A DNA stretch of 64,000 nucleotides from Cercozoa sp. M6MM (Eukaryota > Endomyxa: Ascetosporea): NCBI GenBank assembly GCA_040357565.1, contig JBDODJ010000015.1. One strand, written 5' to 3'. Both the position numbers and the translations under genes were made by a program. Position 1 is the first letter of the stretch. The number at the start of each line of letters is the position of its first letter. Positions 46,501 through 56,199 of the stretch are shown here, piece by piece. A model generated the notes under the pieces. The model was given only the letters and a program-made list of their open reading frames with translations. It was not told where the DNA came from and did not search any database.

Positions 46501-49500
46501 CTGAGCGTCGAGCGACTTCAACTGAACGTCCACGGCAACGACGAGTTTCAGCACCGAGTCGAAGCGAGCAACCGTGACACCAAGACCACCACTCGTGAAA
46601 GCGTAGATGTCGGTGGTTACGAACTGATCGGCCACAGATCTGTTGGCACACAGTGAACAAGCTTGCTTGATAATTCATAAGGTTGTTTCACAGATACAAG
46701 GTTGTCTAAGACAGACACGGAAGTACCTGGCAGCCTGATACCAAGGTCGTTCAGAGACCTCGTACTGACAGTTGACGCCGAGTGACTCCTGAACTTCGGT
46801 GGCCGTGTCGTTGTCACGTTGACCGCCCTCGCCTTTCATTCCGTCCTGTCCATGGCAGCCGGTACAAATAGACCAGACAAATGTACTGTCCAGCTGGACG
46901 GTACAAACCAAACATGCAATACCTGCTGTAGGGTCAGAAACGACGTCAGACAGAACTCAGTTGACGCGTCCTGCACGCGCGACAGCACGACACTCCCCGC
47001 CTACAAAAGATCGATATCACAGCTAAACGACTAAATCAAAAAGAAGCCCACTTCGTTATCGTTTAGAACATGCGACAGTTCGTTTCTAAACAATTCAAAA
47101 TTAATCAATTCCCTGATTTATCAATGACCATTCATCAAGAATCAATTTAAAACCTAGAAACAAAAGATACAAACACTAAACTTACCGCCAAGTGATTTGA
47201 GCACCGGCGAAACGGTTCCGAGCCAGTCCGTTTGACGAGTCATACACCTTCAAGCCGTTGAAAACCGTCAGAGACAAAGCAAAAACTACAACAACTGAGT
47301 CCAACCTCGTGCGTGGCCACGTATAGCGATGAAAAGCGAAAGGCGAAACGACTCGTTTCACGCACCGACAGCGCCTCCGGGTGCGACGGACGCTCCGTGC
47401 GCCAAGAGGGCTAGAATCAAATTAGAGTTAAGAAACGCGTTTAAATACAGCAATTTCCAAACTGAGTGAGCGAAAAAACAAAAAAGTTACGATCAGGTGC
47501 GAAGTGATACCGTCCATCTCCAAAGGAACCGTCGCAGTGGAATCTGCATTAAAAAGATCCAACTCAACTTTTTTTTACTTTGAAAGCTTCTATAAACTGA
47601 AGCAACTGGGAGATCAAGTATCGAGTTGCACCATTTTGCGCAAACTGCGACACAGTCGGCAGATTCGACCGCAGTCGCGACAGCAGAGTCGACAGCGTGG
47701 CACGACTTTCTTCCAGCACACTCTGCCTTGTGCAAACACAAGAGTGTATTTGCCATGCTTTTGCCTAGTTGTTTTGTTGTACCAGAGGAGTCGACAAGGC
47801 TCGGCGGGTGGCGTACTGCATGCGAAGATCAACAAGACGCTCAGTGTCACTCGATTCCGACGCAATTAGCACCGCCTAAAACAACAAATTACATCAAAAC
47901 ATTTCCTTTTATACAAAAGAAGCCAAAACTTACATTCAGTGCAACGGCCAAAAGCAGCACAAGGAGTCCTGTCAAAATCCTTTGCTTCAGCACTGCTTTC
48001 TGCGAAAGCAGTCATACAAACACAGTTTGTAGATTAAAGAAACAGGAATGAAACAGTACCGAAGCCACTCGGCGACGGAACCTTGCACGTTCAAACGTTG
48101 CCTAAACATACACACGAACTGTAGCTATTACAGTAAATTGCTGGTCTTTCTTACATCGACACGCTGTGCTTCGGCATCAGTCTGTGCAGAAGTAACATCA
48201 ACAGACACAGGGATCGACATTGAAAAATGTACATGCACAGAAAGCGCAAGGTCCAGTTCAATCGCTGCACGTCTTTCGAGATTCCTTGCCTAATAACAAA
48301 AGCAAACTCAAAAAGAAAACAACCTAAAACACCCAACTTACAGCAATCAAATGTTCTGGCGCTTCGTCGTCGGGCACTGCGCTCTCAAAGTGCGTCAGAT
48401 CGTGTCTATACTCAACAAAAAACGACTTGCACCACATCGAATCAAACGAGCCAGAAAACGAACCGGCGCTGTGGAGCCGTGGCAATCAGATCACCGACGT
48501 GTGCAGCAACGTCTATGGTTTCAACCTGTTCAACAAAGATTGGGTCGACGGTTCGCTTGCCACTGTGGTCGGCAGTTTGATCGGCGGTTTGATCGGCGGT
48601 TTGATCGGCGGTTTGATCGGCGGTTAAATCGCCGTGGTCACCGATTTGTTCGGTGTGTTGATCCTGGTCGTGTAGTGAGTGCTCCACGAGGGTAACCATC
48701 TCGGTTTCGATCGGTGTGGCGACAGCGATGGTTCGCGGAGTCGCAGGTGTCAACACCGGTGCATGCGTGATTGGCATCGGTTCAGCAACGGTGAGTGAAG
48801 TCGACTGACCGATCAGTTGCTGTTGCATTTGCTCGAACGCCGGCGGCATCACCTGAGTCGTTGGATTGCTGTTCAAGCACACGCGTATCGTAACAAATGG
48901 ACGGAACAAATAGACGGGCTGATAGGACGGGACAAGGTACTGTTCGTGCCACAGTCGCACGTCGAGTGCAGTGCGAAACACTTTGGCAGCCGAGATCACT
49001 TGGTGCGCCTGTTTAGTCAACACGAAATACAATAGGTTTCAGAAAAGGGCAGTTACATCAGGTTTCAGAAAAGGCACCGCAACGAGTTGCTTCTGCTGCG
49101 CACGCTTCTGTCGCTGTCGCATGCGGCGCATCGTTATTGTCAGCTGCTCGGTCTGCTCGATCCGCGCGTGCAGTGGTTTCGGCACTGAAACAAAAACAAA
49201 AAAATGTCAAGCACACAGGAAGCATAAGGTAAGAGGATACACAGTGCACTGAGCCACATTGCAACAACCAGCGACGGCAGCAACACGACACAGAAAACCA
49301 GAATGTCCGTTTCACGTGCATCTTTCTTCAAACAGAACAGGTGATGATACAAGGCGAATCGAAGAGTAAAAGGGGAAGAGGTCCAAAGCACACCTGTGCA
49401 CTGGCACGCGACATGATCGACGTCACTTTTGGCAGGCACAGTCCGTGGAAACTGCACACAGACGCTGTCGCGCTGACGTGTGTAGCATCCCACTGCGTAT

Positions 49501-50824
49501 CAGACTTTCCAACTGCACTTGAGGGAAACTCGAAGTAAGAAAGATAACATAGGAGGATATAGAACTGTAGAAACCAGGTGCATTGTTCCACATGGACGCC
49601 GTTTTGTCAGACAGCTTGCGCCATTTTTCGTCACTCGAGCAATCACTCAGGTAGAACGCGTGCGTTTCCGCCTCAATTGTCACCAAGAGGTCGTTCTACA
49701 TGTGTCAAATAACAGTGAGTGGAAGGAAACTCAATGTACAAACAACACCTGCAAGCGGCACGTGCGATCGCGCACGAACGAAGCAATGTCAAATGTGGCA
49801 AACACGTGTAAGTTGCCACCGGGCAATCTCGCATGTTTCGTCAGCGTTGAATAACCTAGTTTATAAGGTCACGCCACAAGTACAACGCCACAGAAGTAAA
49901 GTTGCTACAATGAGGTCGATGTACCACTTCCGTAAATGTCATTTCGCACGTCCTCCAACTCTTCCACGGACGACCATCTAAAGGACAATAACAAATATGG
50001 CGAGCCGGAGCTCATGATTTTCATCAAACTCGACGAACCCAGTGTTGTTGTTCGAGACGCTTTGGAACGAAAACTGGCCTACAGAGCGCCTTTAAAGCTA
50101 GAAATACAATAACAGAGCAGAAGGTACCCTTAACGAAAGCGTCATCGAACTGGACCGAATCCAAGAGCTCTTGGGAAACTCCGTCAATGGTCTGAAGCAA
50201 GGGGCTTGAAGGCACTCTCTGCCGCGTAAAGTCGCGTCCCACCTGTTCATTTTTTGTATCCGTATAAACTGTGCAAGCTTACACATTTTACCGTTAGAGT
50301 ACCTGAATCAACTCGGTGGTCGATGTATTGGACAGCACGATGCCCAGCGAGTGCACGTAATTCTCCAGCTGGTACAACTCAAACGTCGACCTGAGAGGCT
50401 CTAACTGCAGTGTTTCGTTTCTACGGTAACACAACTAATCACAGAGACAACGGAGCACAAAAACAATATTACAACAAGGTCTCATCCAGCACGCCAGCAA
50501 AGGTGACATCGATCAGTTCAGACACTTTCAGAGTTGCCGTGTCCAGATCTGCCAGAAAAATGAGAGCAGATAAAAACGGAAGAGTGAATGAGGACTACCA
50601 AAGCGCACGTCTTCGATAGCGTCACCAGCAAGTGCAACGGCGCTGTCGCGAGCACTCAGTGTGACTGCACGTCGCCACTTCACATTACGGTATGTAAATG
50701 TTATTCAAGCATATCTAAAAAATCTTAGGACACAACTTACAGCGCCCCAGACAGCAATGACGTAGAACGCAATCGTCAGAACAAAGACGCCACGTAGCAC
50801 GATCAACTGAGTCGACCGACCCAT
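40514..50824 (-). CDS. Cache-sensor / EF-hand two-pore cation channel fusion
   Basis: One chain of about 60 small exons, all GT-AG with matching phases, from MGRSTQLIVLRGVFVLTIAF (50824) to TGA at 40514-40516; about 1,800 residues. Order: TM1; ectodomain 1 (VGRDFTRQRVPSSPLLQTID, ARLPGGNLHVFATFD); TM2 (ILVFCVVLLPSLVVAMWL); cytoplasmic linker with (TADQ)n; TM3 (ILTGLLVLLLAVAL); ectodomain 2 of dCache type with RPWYQAARSVADQF and GGLGVTVARFD then LKLVVAVDVQLKSLD; TM4 (SLCAAVAVIIWMSANELL); channel repeat I with S1 HLVVIAHCLLGFFEP, pore FVFISTGDNYFDIVYP and S6; EF-hand DMDGDGDIDEAD; channel repeat II with Arg-bearing S4 LRVFVSSVSLRRIVFSLYR and S6 VLFTNVFVGLIL. Two-pore channels conduct Ca2+/Na+; Cache domains bind small ligands outside cells. 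The exon near 47600 has two possible frames. Two separate genes remain the main alternative. Confidence 0.82.
41836..41955. repeat. GGTGTAAAGAGA tandem repeat in channel-gene intron
   Basis: Nine or so copies of GTGTAAAGRGAG (about 12 bases). On the coding strand it is a TTTACACCTCTC pyrimidine-rich intron between channel exons. Confidence 0.9.
42381..42497. repeat. GCAATAGTTAAGGG tandem repeat in channel-gene intron
   Basis: Imperfect 14-base units between the EF-hand exon and the next exon of the channel gene. A related GGGGCATAGTTAA array lies at about 44592-44652. Confidence 0.85.
42709..42725. repeat. Poly-G run (sense poly-C) upstream of EF-hand exon
   Basis: Seventeen G inside an intron full of GGGGTAAA units; similar runs at 42102-42114, 42947-42957 and about 43324-43340 in the same gene. 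Confidence 0.85.
43700..43860. repeat. CCAGTTAAAG imperfect repeats in channel-gene intron
   Basis: Several copies of CCAGTTAAAGYTBWAA-like units occupy a roughly 230-base intron between the S4-type exon (RPLLVLFVNS) and the following exon (VRRVTSTFVRTLL). Confidence 0.7.
44590..44652. repeat. GGGGCATAGTTAA tandem repeat in channel-gene intron
   Basis: Four to five copies of GGGCATAGTTAAG within the intron that separates the repeat-I S1 exon from YSTDSEFGS. Confidence 0.85.
48569..48626 (-). repeat. In-frame 12-base coding repeat (TADQ)n
   Basis: GATCGGCGGTTT on the plus strand repeats at least four times with flanking degenerate copies. On the coding strand it gives TADQ units in the cytoplasmic linker of the Cache-channel gene. 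The repeat length is a multiple of three, so copy changes keep the frame. Confidence 0.9.
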
Positions 50825-51691
50825 CTCGACGAAACAAAAAATACGATCCTCCGCTAAAATGTGGCACACGACACCGTGCCGACAAGCGCGCACTGACACA
50901 CCTGTCAGCACACGTGTGAGCTACTTGTAAGGCTCAATAAAATGTACACGTGACCGAGAGTGCAGATGATGATTGTTTTTGACTGGCAGCCGCTGGGTTG
51001 AGTGGGATTGATTGGTCACACTGCCAAGCGACCCCTGCCCCGCGCTTTTGAACGAACCTTACTGCGCCCAAAGGTACCGTTCAGAAGGAGTTGTCGGGGT
51101 ACTACAGCTTAGCTCGCTTTTAAGAAGCGGCCAACCGCAAGAGGCAGGGATGGCGAAAATTCCTTTGAGGCTTGCCCCACATCGATGACCGTGATTTCTG
51201 CTGGGCTATTTCAACTGCTTCCTGTCGTCAGTGCCGCGGTGCTTTCTGATTGAACGTTGACTAAATTAAATGCCGCCTTATGCCGGATACATTACTGTAC
51301 TTAAGGCGTACTATTTACAGTGATTTCTGCAGTGCAGCGCAGTCTCGACCGACCTGACGACAAGAGTCCCGTTCATTGCTGTTCTCGATCTCCCTTGCTG
51401 CTCACTCGAGTTTGGCACTGCTGTGCGAAAACAAGATGTCGAATCATCTGAACGCGTCGCTGCAACAAAACCTTCAGCACGAAGGCTCGCTGGTGCTCCA
51501 ACTGTGCTTGAAATGTCGACGTCCGAGTCGCTTCTCCTCGGTCTGTTCCTGTAGTCGCTGGAGATTTCAGGTCGAATCGCCCATTCGTGTCGGCGATGAC
51601 TCGGCAGGTGCGACGTCGACGCTGCAGGATAGCGTCGAACACTACCGTGTCTACACCTCCTCTCGTTCGACTTGAATCACTGCTTGAGGCA
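50825..51691. other. Intergenic region upstream of the Cache-channel gene
   Basis: 867 bases between the channel start and the 3' end of the next minus-strand gene. Several short open frames but none with splice context or family resemblance. The stretch 51000-51200 is GC-richer (CCCCTGCCCCGCGC) and may be the channel promoter. Confidence 0.4.
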
Positions 51692-52177
51692 CTATTTGGT
51701 GGCGTCGGTGTCGACTCCATGTGCAGAATGATCTTCTTCAAGGCCAAAGATGTCTTGCTGTTGCGGAGCCTGTTCGTAGCGAGCAATCACGCAGTATATA
51801 TCGGACAAAGAATTGAACCGAAGCGACGATACTCTTCAAGTCTCAGTTGGATTGAGGCGAGCATGGACTGTGTTTCAGGGGGGACGTACTTTTCTGGATA
51901 CACAACCACAGGGAACGATAAAGCTGTCGCACCTGTCGAACGCGTCTCGAAAAAGCCCTGTATGGCAGTGATGCAAGAGCTTTGTTCGATTCGCGCATCT
52001 CCGTGGCCTGTCGCTGGATTCTGTCACGAACACAAAGAATCAGCTGACGGTGGACCTCTCTGTCAGACCGTGTGAGAATGAATACGGTTCGTGCAATTGG
52101 TGAAGAAACGAAAGCACGCTGCGTGTTGCACGCGGGATGCAGTGTTGATGAAGACCCTGCACACGTGGTGTGGTTTT

Positions 52178-52208
<31 letters not shown>

Positions 52209-52699
52209 GAGACAATGTACCAATGAGTATGTCGTCATCGGCAGTCCCGCTGTTGTGTTTGAGATGCTGATGAAAGCTCGTTTCTTCGTGCTCCGCTGAA
52301 GCATTTCGAGTGAAGCACCGAACTGCTTGCTGTGCGTCTCATTGCGATTAAACGAAGCAAAACTCCACCTTCGAGAGCATCGACTGAGAGCTGTGTTGGG
52401 TGGCTGTGTGTCTCGGCACCTGCGGATACGCAGGAAGCACAGAAGGTGCGATAAATTTGGAGTTGTGAGTAAATCGTAAACGTAAGTTACAACCATGTGT
52501 GCCACATGCGAACTGATCTGTAGTGCTCCTTCTTGGCAGTTTGGTGCTGCAAAACAAAATCCGCCTCGCGAAACAGTTAGTTCCCTCAAAGATCTAAGTA
52601 GAAACGAACCTTCAAGTTGAGATGAGTGTGCGTCAAAACGAAATCCGCTGCCGCATCGAGTGCTTCGAGGTCTCGAATCTGAAGTGACATATGTTTCAT
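51692..52699 (-). CDS. Hypothetical protein, about 210 residues
   Basis: Family not recognised. The frame opens MKHMSLQIRDLEALDAAADF at 52699, then HQTAKKEHYRSVRMWHTW, QFGASLEMLQRSTKKRAFIS, SDREVHRQLILCVRDRIQRQ, ATEMRESNKALASLPYRAFS and SLRFNSLSDIYCVIARYEQA, stopping TAG at 51692-51694. Introns contain a CA microsatellite (about 52175-52203). Helical, basic, no signal. Its start lies only 22 bases past the stop of the preceding gene (52721), so it may be the 3' half of that gene joined by an intron I cannot fix (a donor at about 52813 would be in phase). Confidence 0.6.
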
Positions 52700-52720
52700 A
52701 CTGAAAAACGAATTGTAAAA

Positions 52721-53724
52721 TCAGAGCACCATTCGACGGAAACGAGTTCTGCGTTGTGCGGGCTTAAGAGTTTTTGGTCCGCGGTGTCGCCACTTGGACT
52801 CCACTGGGTGGCGCTTATCTGACGCTGATGACGACGAAAACTGAGTCAATCGCAGGACATTCTCGAACCCATCTCGTGTCAAACACATGTCATGGCAGTG
52901 GTCTTCCCAGCTGTGCGACACTGAACTACTTGCTCTGGCACTCAAATCGGTGGTCTCCGTCGACTCGCATGAGTCCGAGTCAATGTCAGTGCCGACAGGC
53001 GCGTCGTTCGCAGGCGGTGTTTTCTCTGACCGTCCAAATAGTGAACTACAGTTTCGCGTTCTACGATTGTTTGCGCGCCCGAGTCCGAACGGTCCTTCCT
53101 CACCAAACAGCGAACGAGAGATTCTCGACAGTTCAGGTGCTTTCAGAGTGAGTTCAGTGTAGTCTGCATGTCGGATTTTTAAAGTGAATTGCTACATGTA
53201 CAGTACAGTACCTTCGCTGTCGACTTCAATAGGTGGCACACCCTTCGGCAAACTCGGAACAGATTGAAGTAACTGCCTGTTGTATCCACGGTGCTCCCAG
53301 TCGCCAAAACAGCGACAGGGATTGAAAGCAGCAGAGTCACTTTGTTCCTCTGTTTCAAAGATTGAGGTTGAATTCACTCGGTCAAAATCGAACCGCGCAG
53401 GTCTTCGTTTGTTTGGCGTTTCGACATGTTGCCGTTTTTTCTTTCGAGGTCGTGCGTTAGGTGACACAACCTGCTCACGGCTGAAACTTTAGTAGCCCAC
53501 ACTTGCAAACGAGTGAGCTTTACCTTTTGTACAGTCTGGGATTGAGTCTGAGGTAGGCGTGAGCGTTTTTTCTTTCCCCGCGGATTGGCAATGACAAAAC
53601 TATTGTCAACGACTTCGGAGCAAAACAGACACGAACTCCCTGGCATGGCTTTGAGCCGTTCGATGGTGTATTTGCACTCTCGGTAAACTATTTTGCCAAT
53701 CAAAGCCGCTGAAAGCACACACAC
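52721..53724 (-). CDS. Hypothetical basic, serine-rich protein (5' end uncertain)
   Basis: Readable frame from about 53724: LIGKIVYRECKYTIERLKAM, PGSSCLFCSEVVDNSFVIAN, a lysine-rich segment PRGKKKRSRLPQ, then after an intron VSPNARPRKKKRQHVETPNK and RPARFDFDRVNSTSIFETEE, after another LSRISRSLFGEEGPFGLGR, and a Ser/Arg-rich end SKWRHRGPKTLKPAQRRTRF stopping at 52721. Several nuclear-localisation-like clusters and one isolated CLFC pair. The first ATG is unresolved because an acceptor (GCTTTCAG) lies just before the first readable exon. Possibly nuclear; function unknown. Confidence 0.6.
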
Positions 53725-53976
53725 AGTCAGGGAAATGATGCAGTGTAATTATTTTAAATTTTCTCATATAAAATTAAGGCTGCGTTTGTGTGGAAGGTGC
53801 ATGCAGGGTGCAGTCAGTTAAACGAGCTTAAGCTACCGAATTGTCCCTTCTGGTTACTGAGAGTGGTCATATCACCTTCTCTCTGCTGAAACAGTGCGGT
53901 GTTGGCTGGTGAACCGTCGAACTGGTTGTCAAAAGTTGCAAATTGTGTTGACCACTGAGCACAACAACCTCGAGTG

Positions 53977-55400
53977 ATGCTTTTTCCGATCGCTCTTGTG
54001 GCTGCTCTGGTATCATGACTCAGCCCTATCGCTCTTTGGTGATGACTGATCTTCACTTAGGTGACTGTCGCTCTAGCGGGTCCCAGTGCCCAACTTTTGT
54101 CGCTGCAACAAAGGTAGCGCGACAGACTTTGGGTTCAGCTTTTGCTTGGGTGAAACGTTGATTGGCAATTTGCGCAGTGGATACAACGAGGATGACGCCT
54201 TGCGCCTGTTGCACTACTCCTATGCGTCGTACTGCCCGAAAAAGATGGTTAACGAGTGGACTTGTCCCTACTGCAAGGGCGACTTTGTGGTTCGCAACCG
54301 TCATTACAACGGAATCTGGCGTAACAACGCCGCAATTACCGGTACCCTTTGGACGCTTCTTGGTTTGTTCATCATTTACGTTCCTTTTGTTTGATTAGGG
54401 TACTCACCGTCGAATAAGGAGATCATTGTTGCCTTCCGTGGCACGCAAGCTCACTCGCTGCGCAACTGGATCACTGATCTCACTTTCTTCCGCACCAACA
54501 AGGTACCGCACGCACACATTTCCTTTTTTGACTTTATAGAATTGCTTGATTGCGGTTGGCGCAGGCTTTCCCTGGAGTCAAGGGTGCCAAGGTGCACAAG
54601 GGTTTCTGGAAGGCCTACAGCTCACTCAAGTCGGTGATCATGAGTGACATTGACGCCATGCTCGCACACGATTGCGTCGACTGTACCGTGCGCATCACTG
54701 GACACTCGCTTGGTGGCGCCATGGCTACTGTGTACCTTTCCTGCTCATTAAACCCCCCCCCCCTGACCATTATCCAAACTACCGTGTCTGTAGTGGAGCA
54801 GCTGATCTGGTGATCAACGAAGGCTACAAAAAAGTCGAACTGTTGTCGTTCGGTATGCCGCGAGTGGGCAACAAGAAGTTTGCGCGCGCTGTTGACGCCA
54901 ACCTCCGCGTGGGTCGTATCACCAAGGGTGCCGACATTGTGGTCTCACTGCCCATGACCTACCTTGGCTTCCGACACTTCCCGACCGAGGTGTACTACCG
55001 CAAGAGTGGCCTTGGTGGTTACCGCATCTGCAAAGGCGCCGAGGACAAGAAGTGTCTGCGTGGACGCAAGCTGCACTCGCTGACCGATCACCTGCAGTAC
55101 CTCGGAGTTAATTTCTTGGGCTGCTATCTGCCGCGTCAAGATGGTGAGCCGGACGAAGCGGCGTCCATCGACTACGAACGCGATGTTCGGTACTCCCGTG
55201 CTTTACATCTATAGCTGCGATATGCTTCTCTTCTCACCCGTGTTCCCTGTAGATCCGTCGAACCGATCGGGCAGGTCCTACAACGACTCGGAATCGATGT
55301 CGACGACGGCTTCGACATGGCCGCGCTTGATGCTGAAGTCAACATGAGCGACAAGGTCGACGGCTTTGCCGACTGGCATCACATTGTTGTGGACGAGTAA
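53977..55400 (+). CDS. Secreted class 3 (fungal-type) lipase
   Basis: Triacylglycerol or phospholipid hydrolase of the alpha/beta-hydrolase class 3 family, exported through a signal peptide (MLFPIALVAAL-VTVALAGPSAQ, split by the first intron). Exons join in phase to TAA at 55398-55400, about 330 residues. Family landmarks: YASYCPKKMVNEWTCPYC (typical Cys pair after the mature start), IIVAFRGTQAHSLRNWITDL, the nucleophile elbow TVRITGHSLGGAMA, LLSFGMPRVGNKKFA, an Asp in KGADIVVSLP and a His in LGFRHFPTEVYY. The Ser-Asp-His triad is therefore intact. A poly-C tract sits in the intron right after the nucleophile exon. The acidic tail (DVDDGFDMAALDAEVNMSD) is lineage-specific. Confidence 0.93.
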
Positions 55401-56199
55401 ACTTGTGCCACTTCGATTCAAGACCCGCTGGCGACGGAATCCTTGTACATGTTCCGGTCGACTTGAACTGACGGTACTGGTACTACTCGCGAGTGGAACG
55501 CGAAGAAATGACTGGCTTCGACTCCCGTCCCATTGCACCATAGTATTTTCCTTTAACTGTTTCTTTCGCTTACGAGGCGAACTTGAACACGAGACGAGGT
55601 TACGCGACATTGGTTTGCGACATTGACTTGGTTAAGACAGTTAGCTGTTCAGGTGCCATCGAAGAAAGACGGCGCGGGAGGGGTGTGCCCACAGTGGTAT
55701 TCTCGAACGGCTAGTGCATCCATATAGTCTCAAAACTTCACGTTAGAAGCATTCATTATGACATACAGAAAGCGAGATAAATTTACTGGCTGCTGATTTT
55801 TAGTTGAAAGTAGCCTTGAAAAATACACCGGAGAAGGGGCGCGGCATGTTACAGCCGCAGTCACCTTTAGTTGCAGTCAGGGACGACGGCGATGGCGAGC
55901 TGCAACCGAATTTCGCGCGCACGGCAGGCGACGCGCAGGACTCGCGCCTGACGTTCAAGCTCGAGGTGCCTCCAGACGCTCGCGCTCGAGTCGTTCCTGC
56001 CGCTCGATCGTAAACTGTCCGTTTGATTGAGGAGCTAAGTTCGAGACTGAACGAACTAACTCTCTTCACTTCAATGACTGAATTAGGCGAGGGATTAGCA
56101 AATCGTCGCAATCGGTGGTACATTACAGTGTCTAGTATGTCCTCTAGCTACTTACCATACGTAACTTTACCGTCACACGCCGCGCAGTACTAGCTTGAT
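55401..56199. other. Convergent intergenic region
   Basis: About 800 bases between the lipase and the PHAF1-like gene. The only ordered stretch is a GC-richer block at 55840-56015, open on both strands. Otherwise nothing recognisable. Confidence 0.4.
55846..56013 (+). CDS. Possible small protein, 55 residues
   Basis: ATG at 55846 opens MLQPQSPLVAVRDDGDGELQ and ends AARS-TAA at 56011-56013. Its codon composition is GC-richer than the surroundings, but the opposite strand is also open here (107 codons), and there is no homology or splice support. Listed as a weak candidate only. Confidence 0.15.
   Translation: MLQPQSPLVAVRDDGDGELQPNFARTAGDAQDSRLTFKLEVPPDARARVVPAARS

Noticed and set aside
48569-48626. 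Short regularly spaced repeats resembling a CRISPR array
   Set aside because: The 12-base units are contiguous, without spacers, and lie in frame in a coding exon of a eukaryotic gene.
49970-50095. A 15-base intron in the Cache-channel gene (GTTATTGTCCTTTAG)
   Set aside because: It would join the exons out of phase. A 61-base intron from the donor GTTCGTCGAG fits the phase on both sides.
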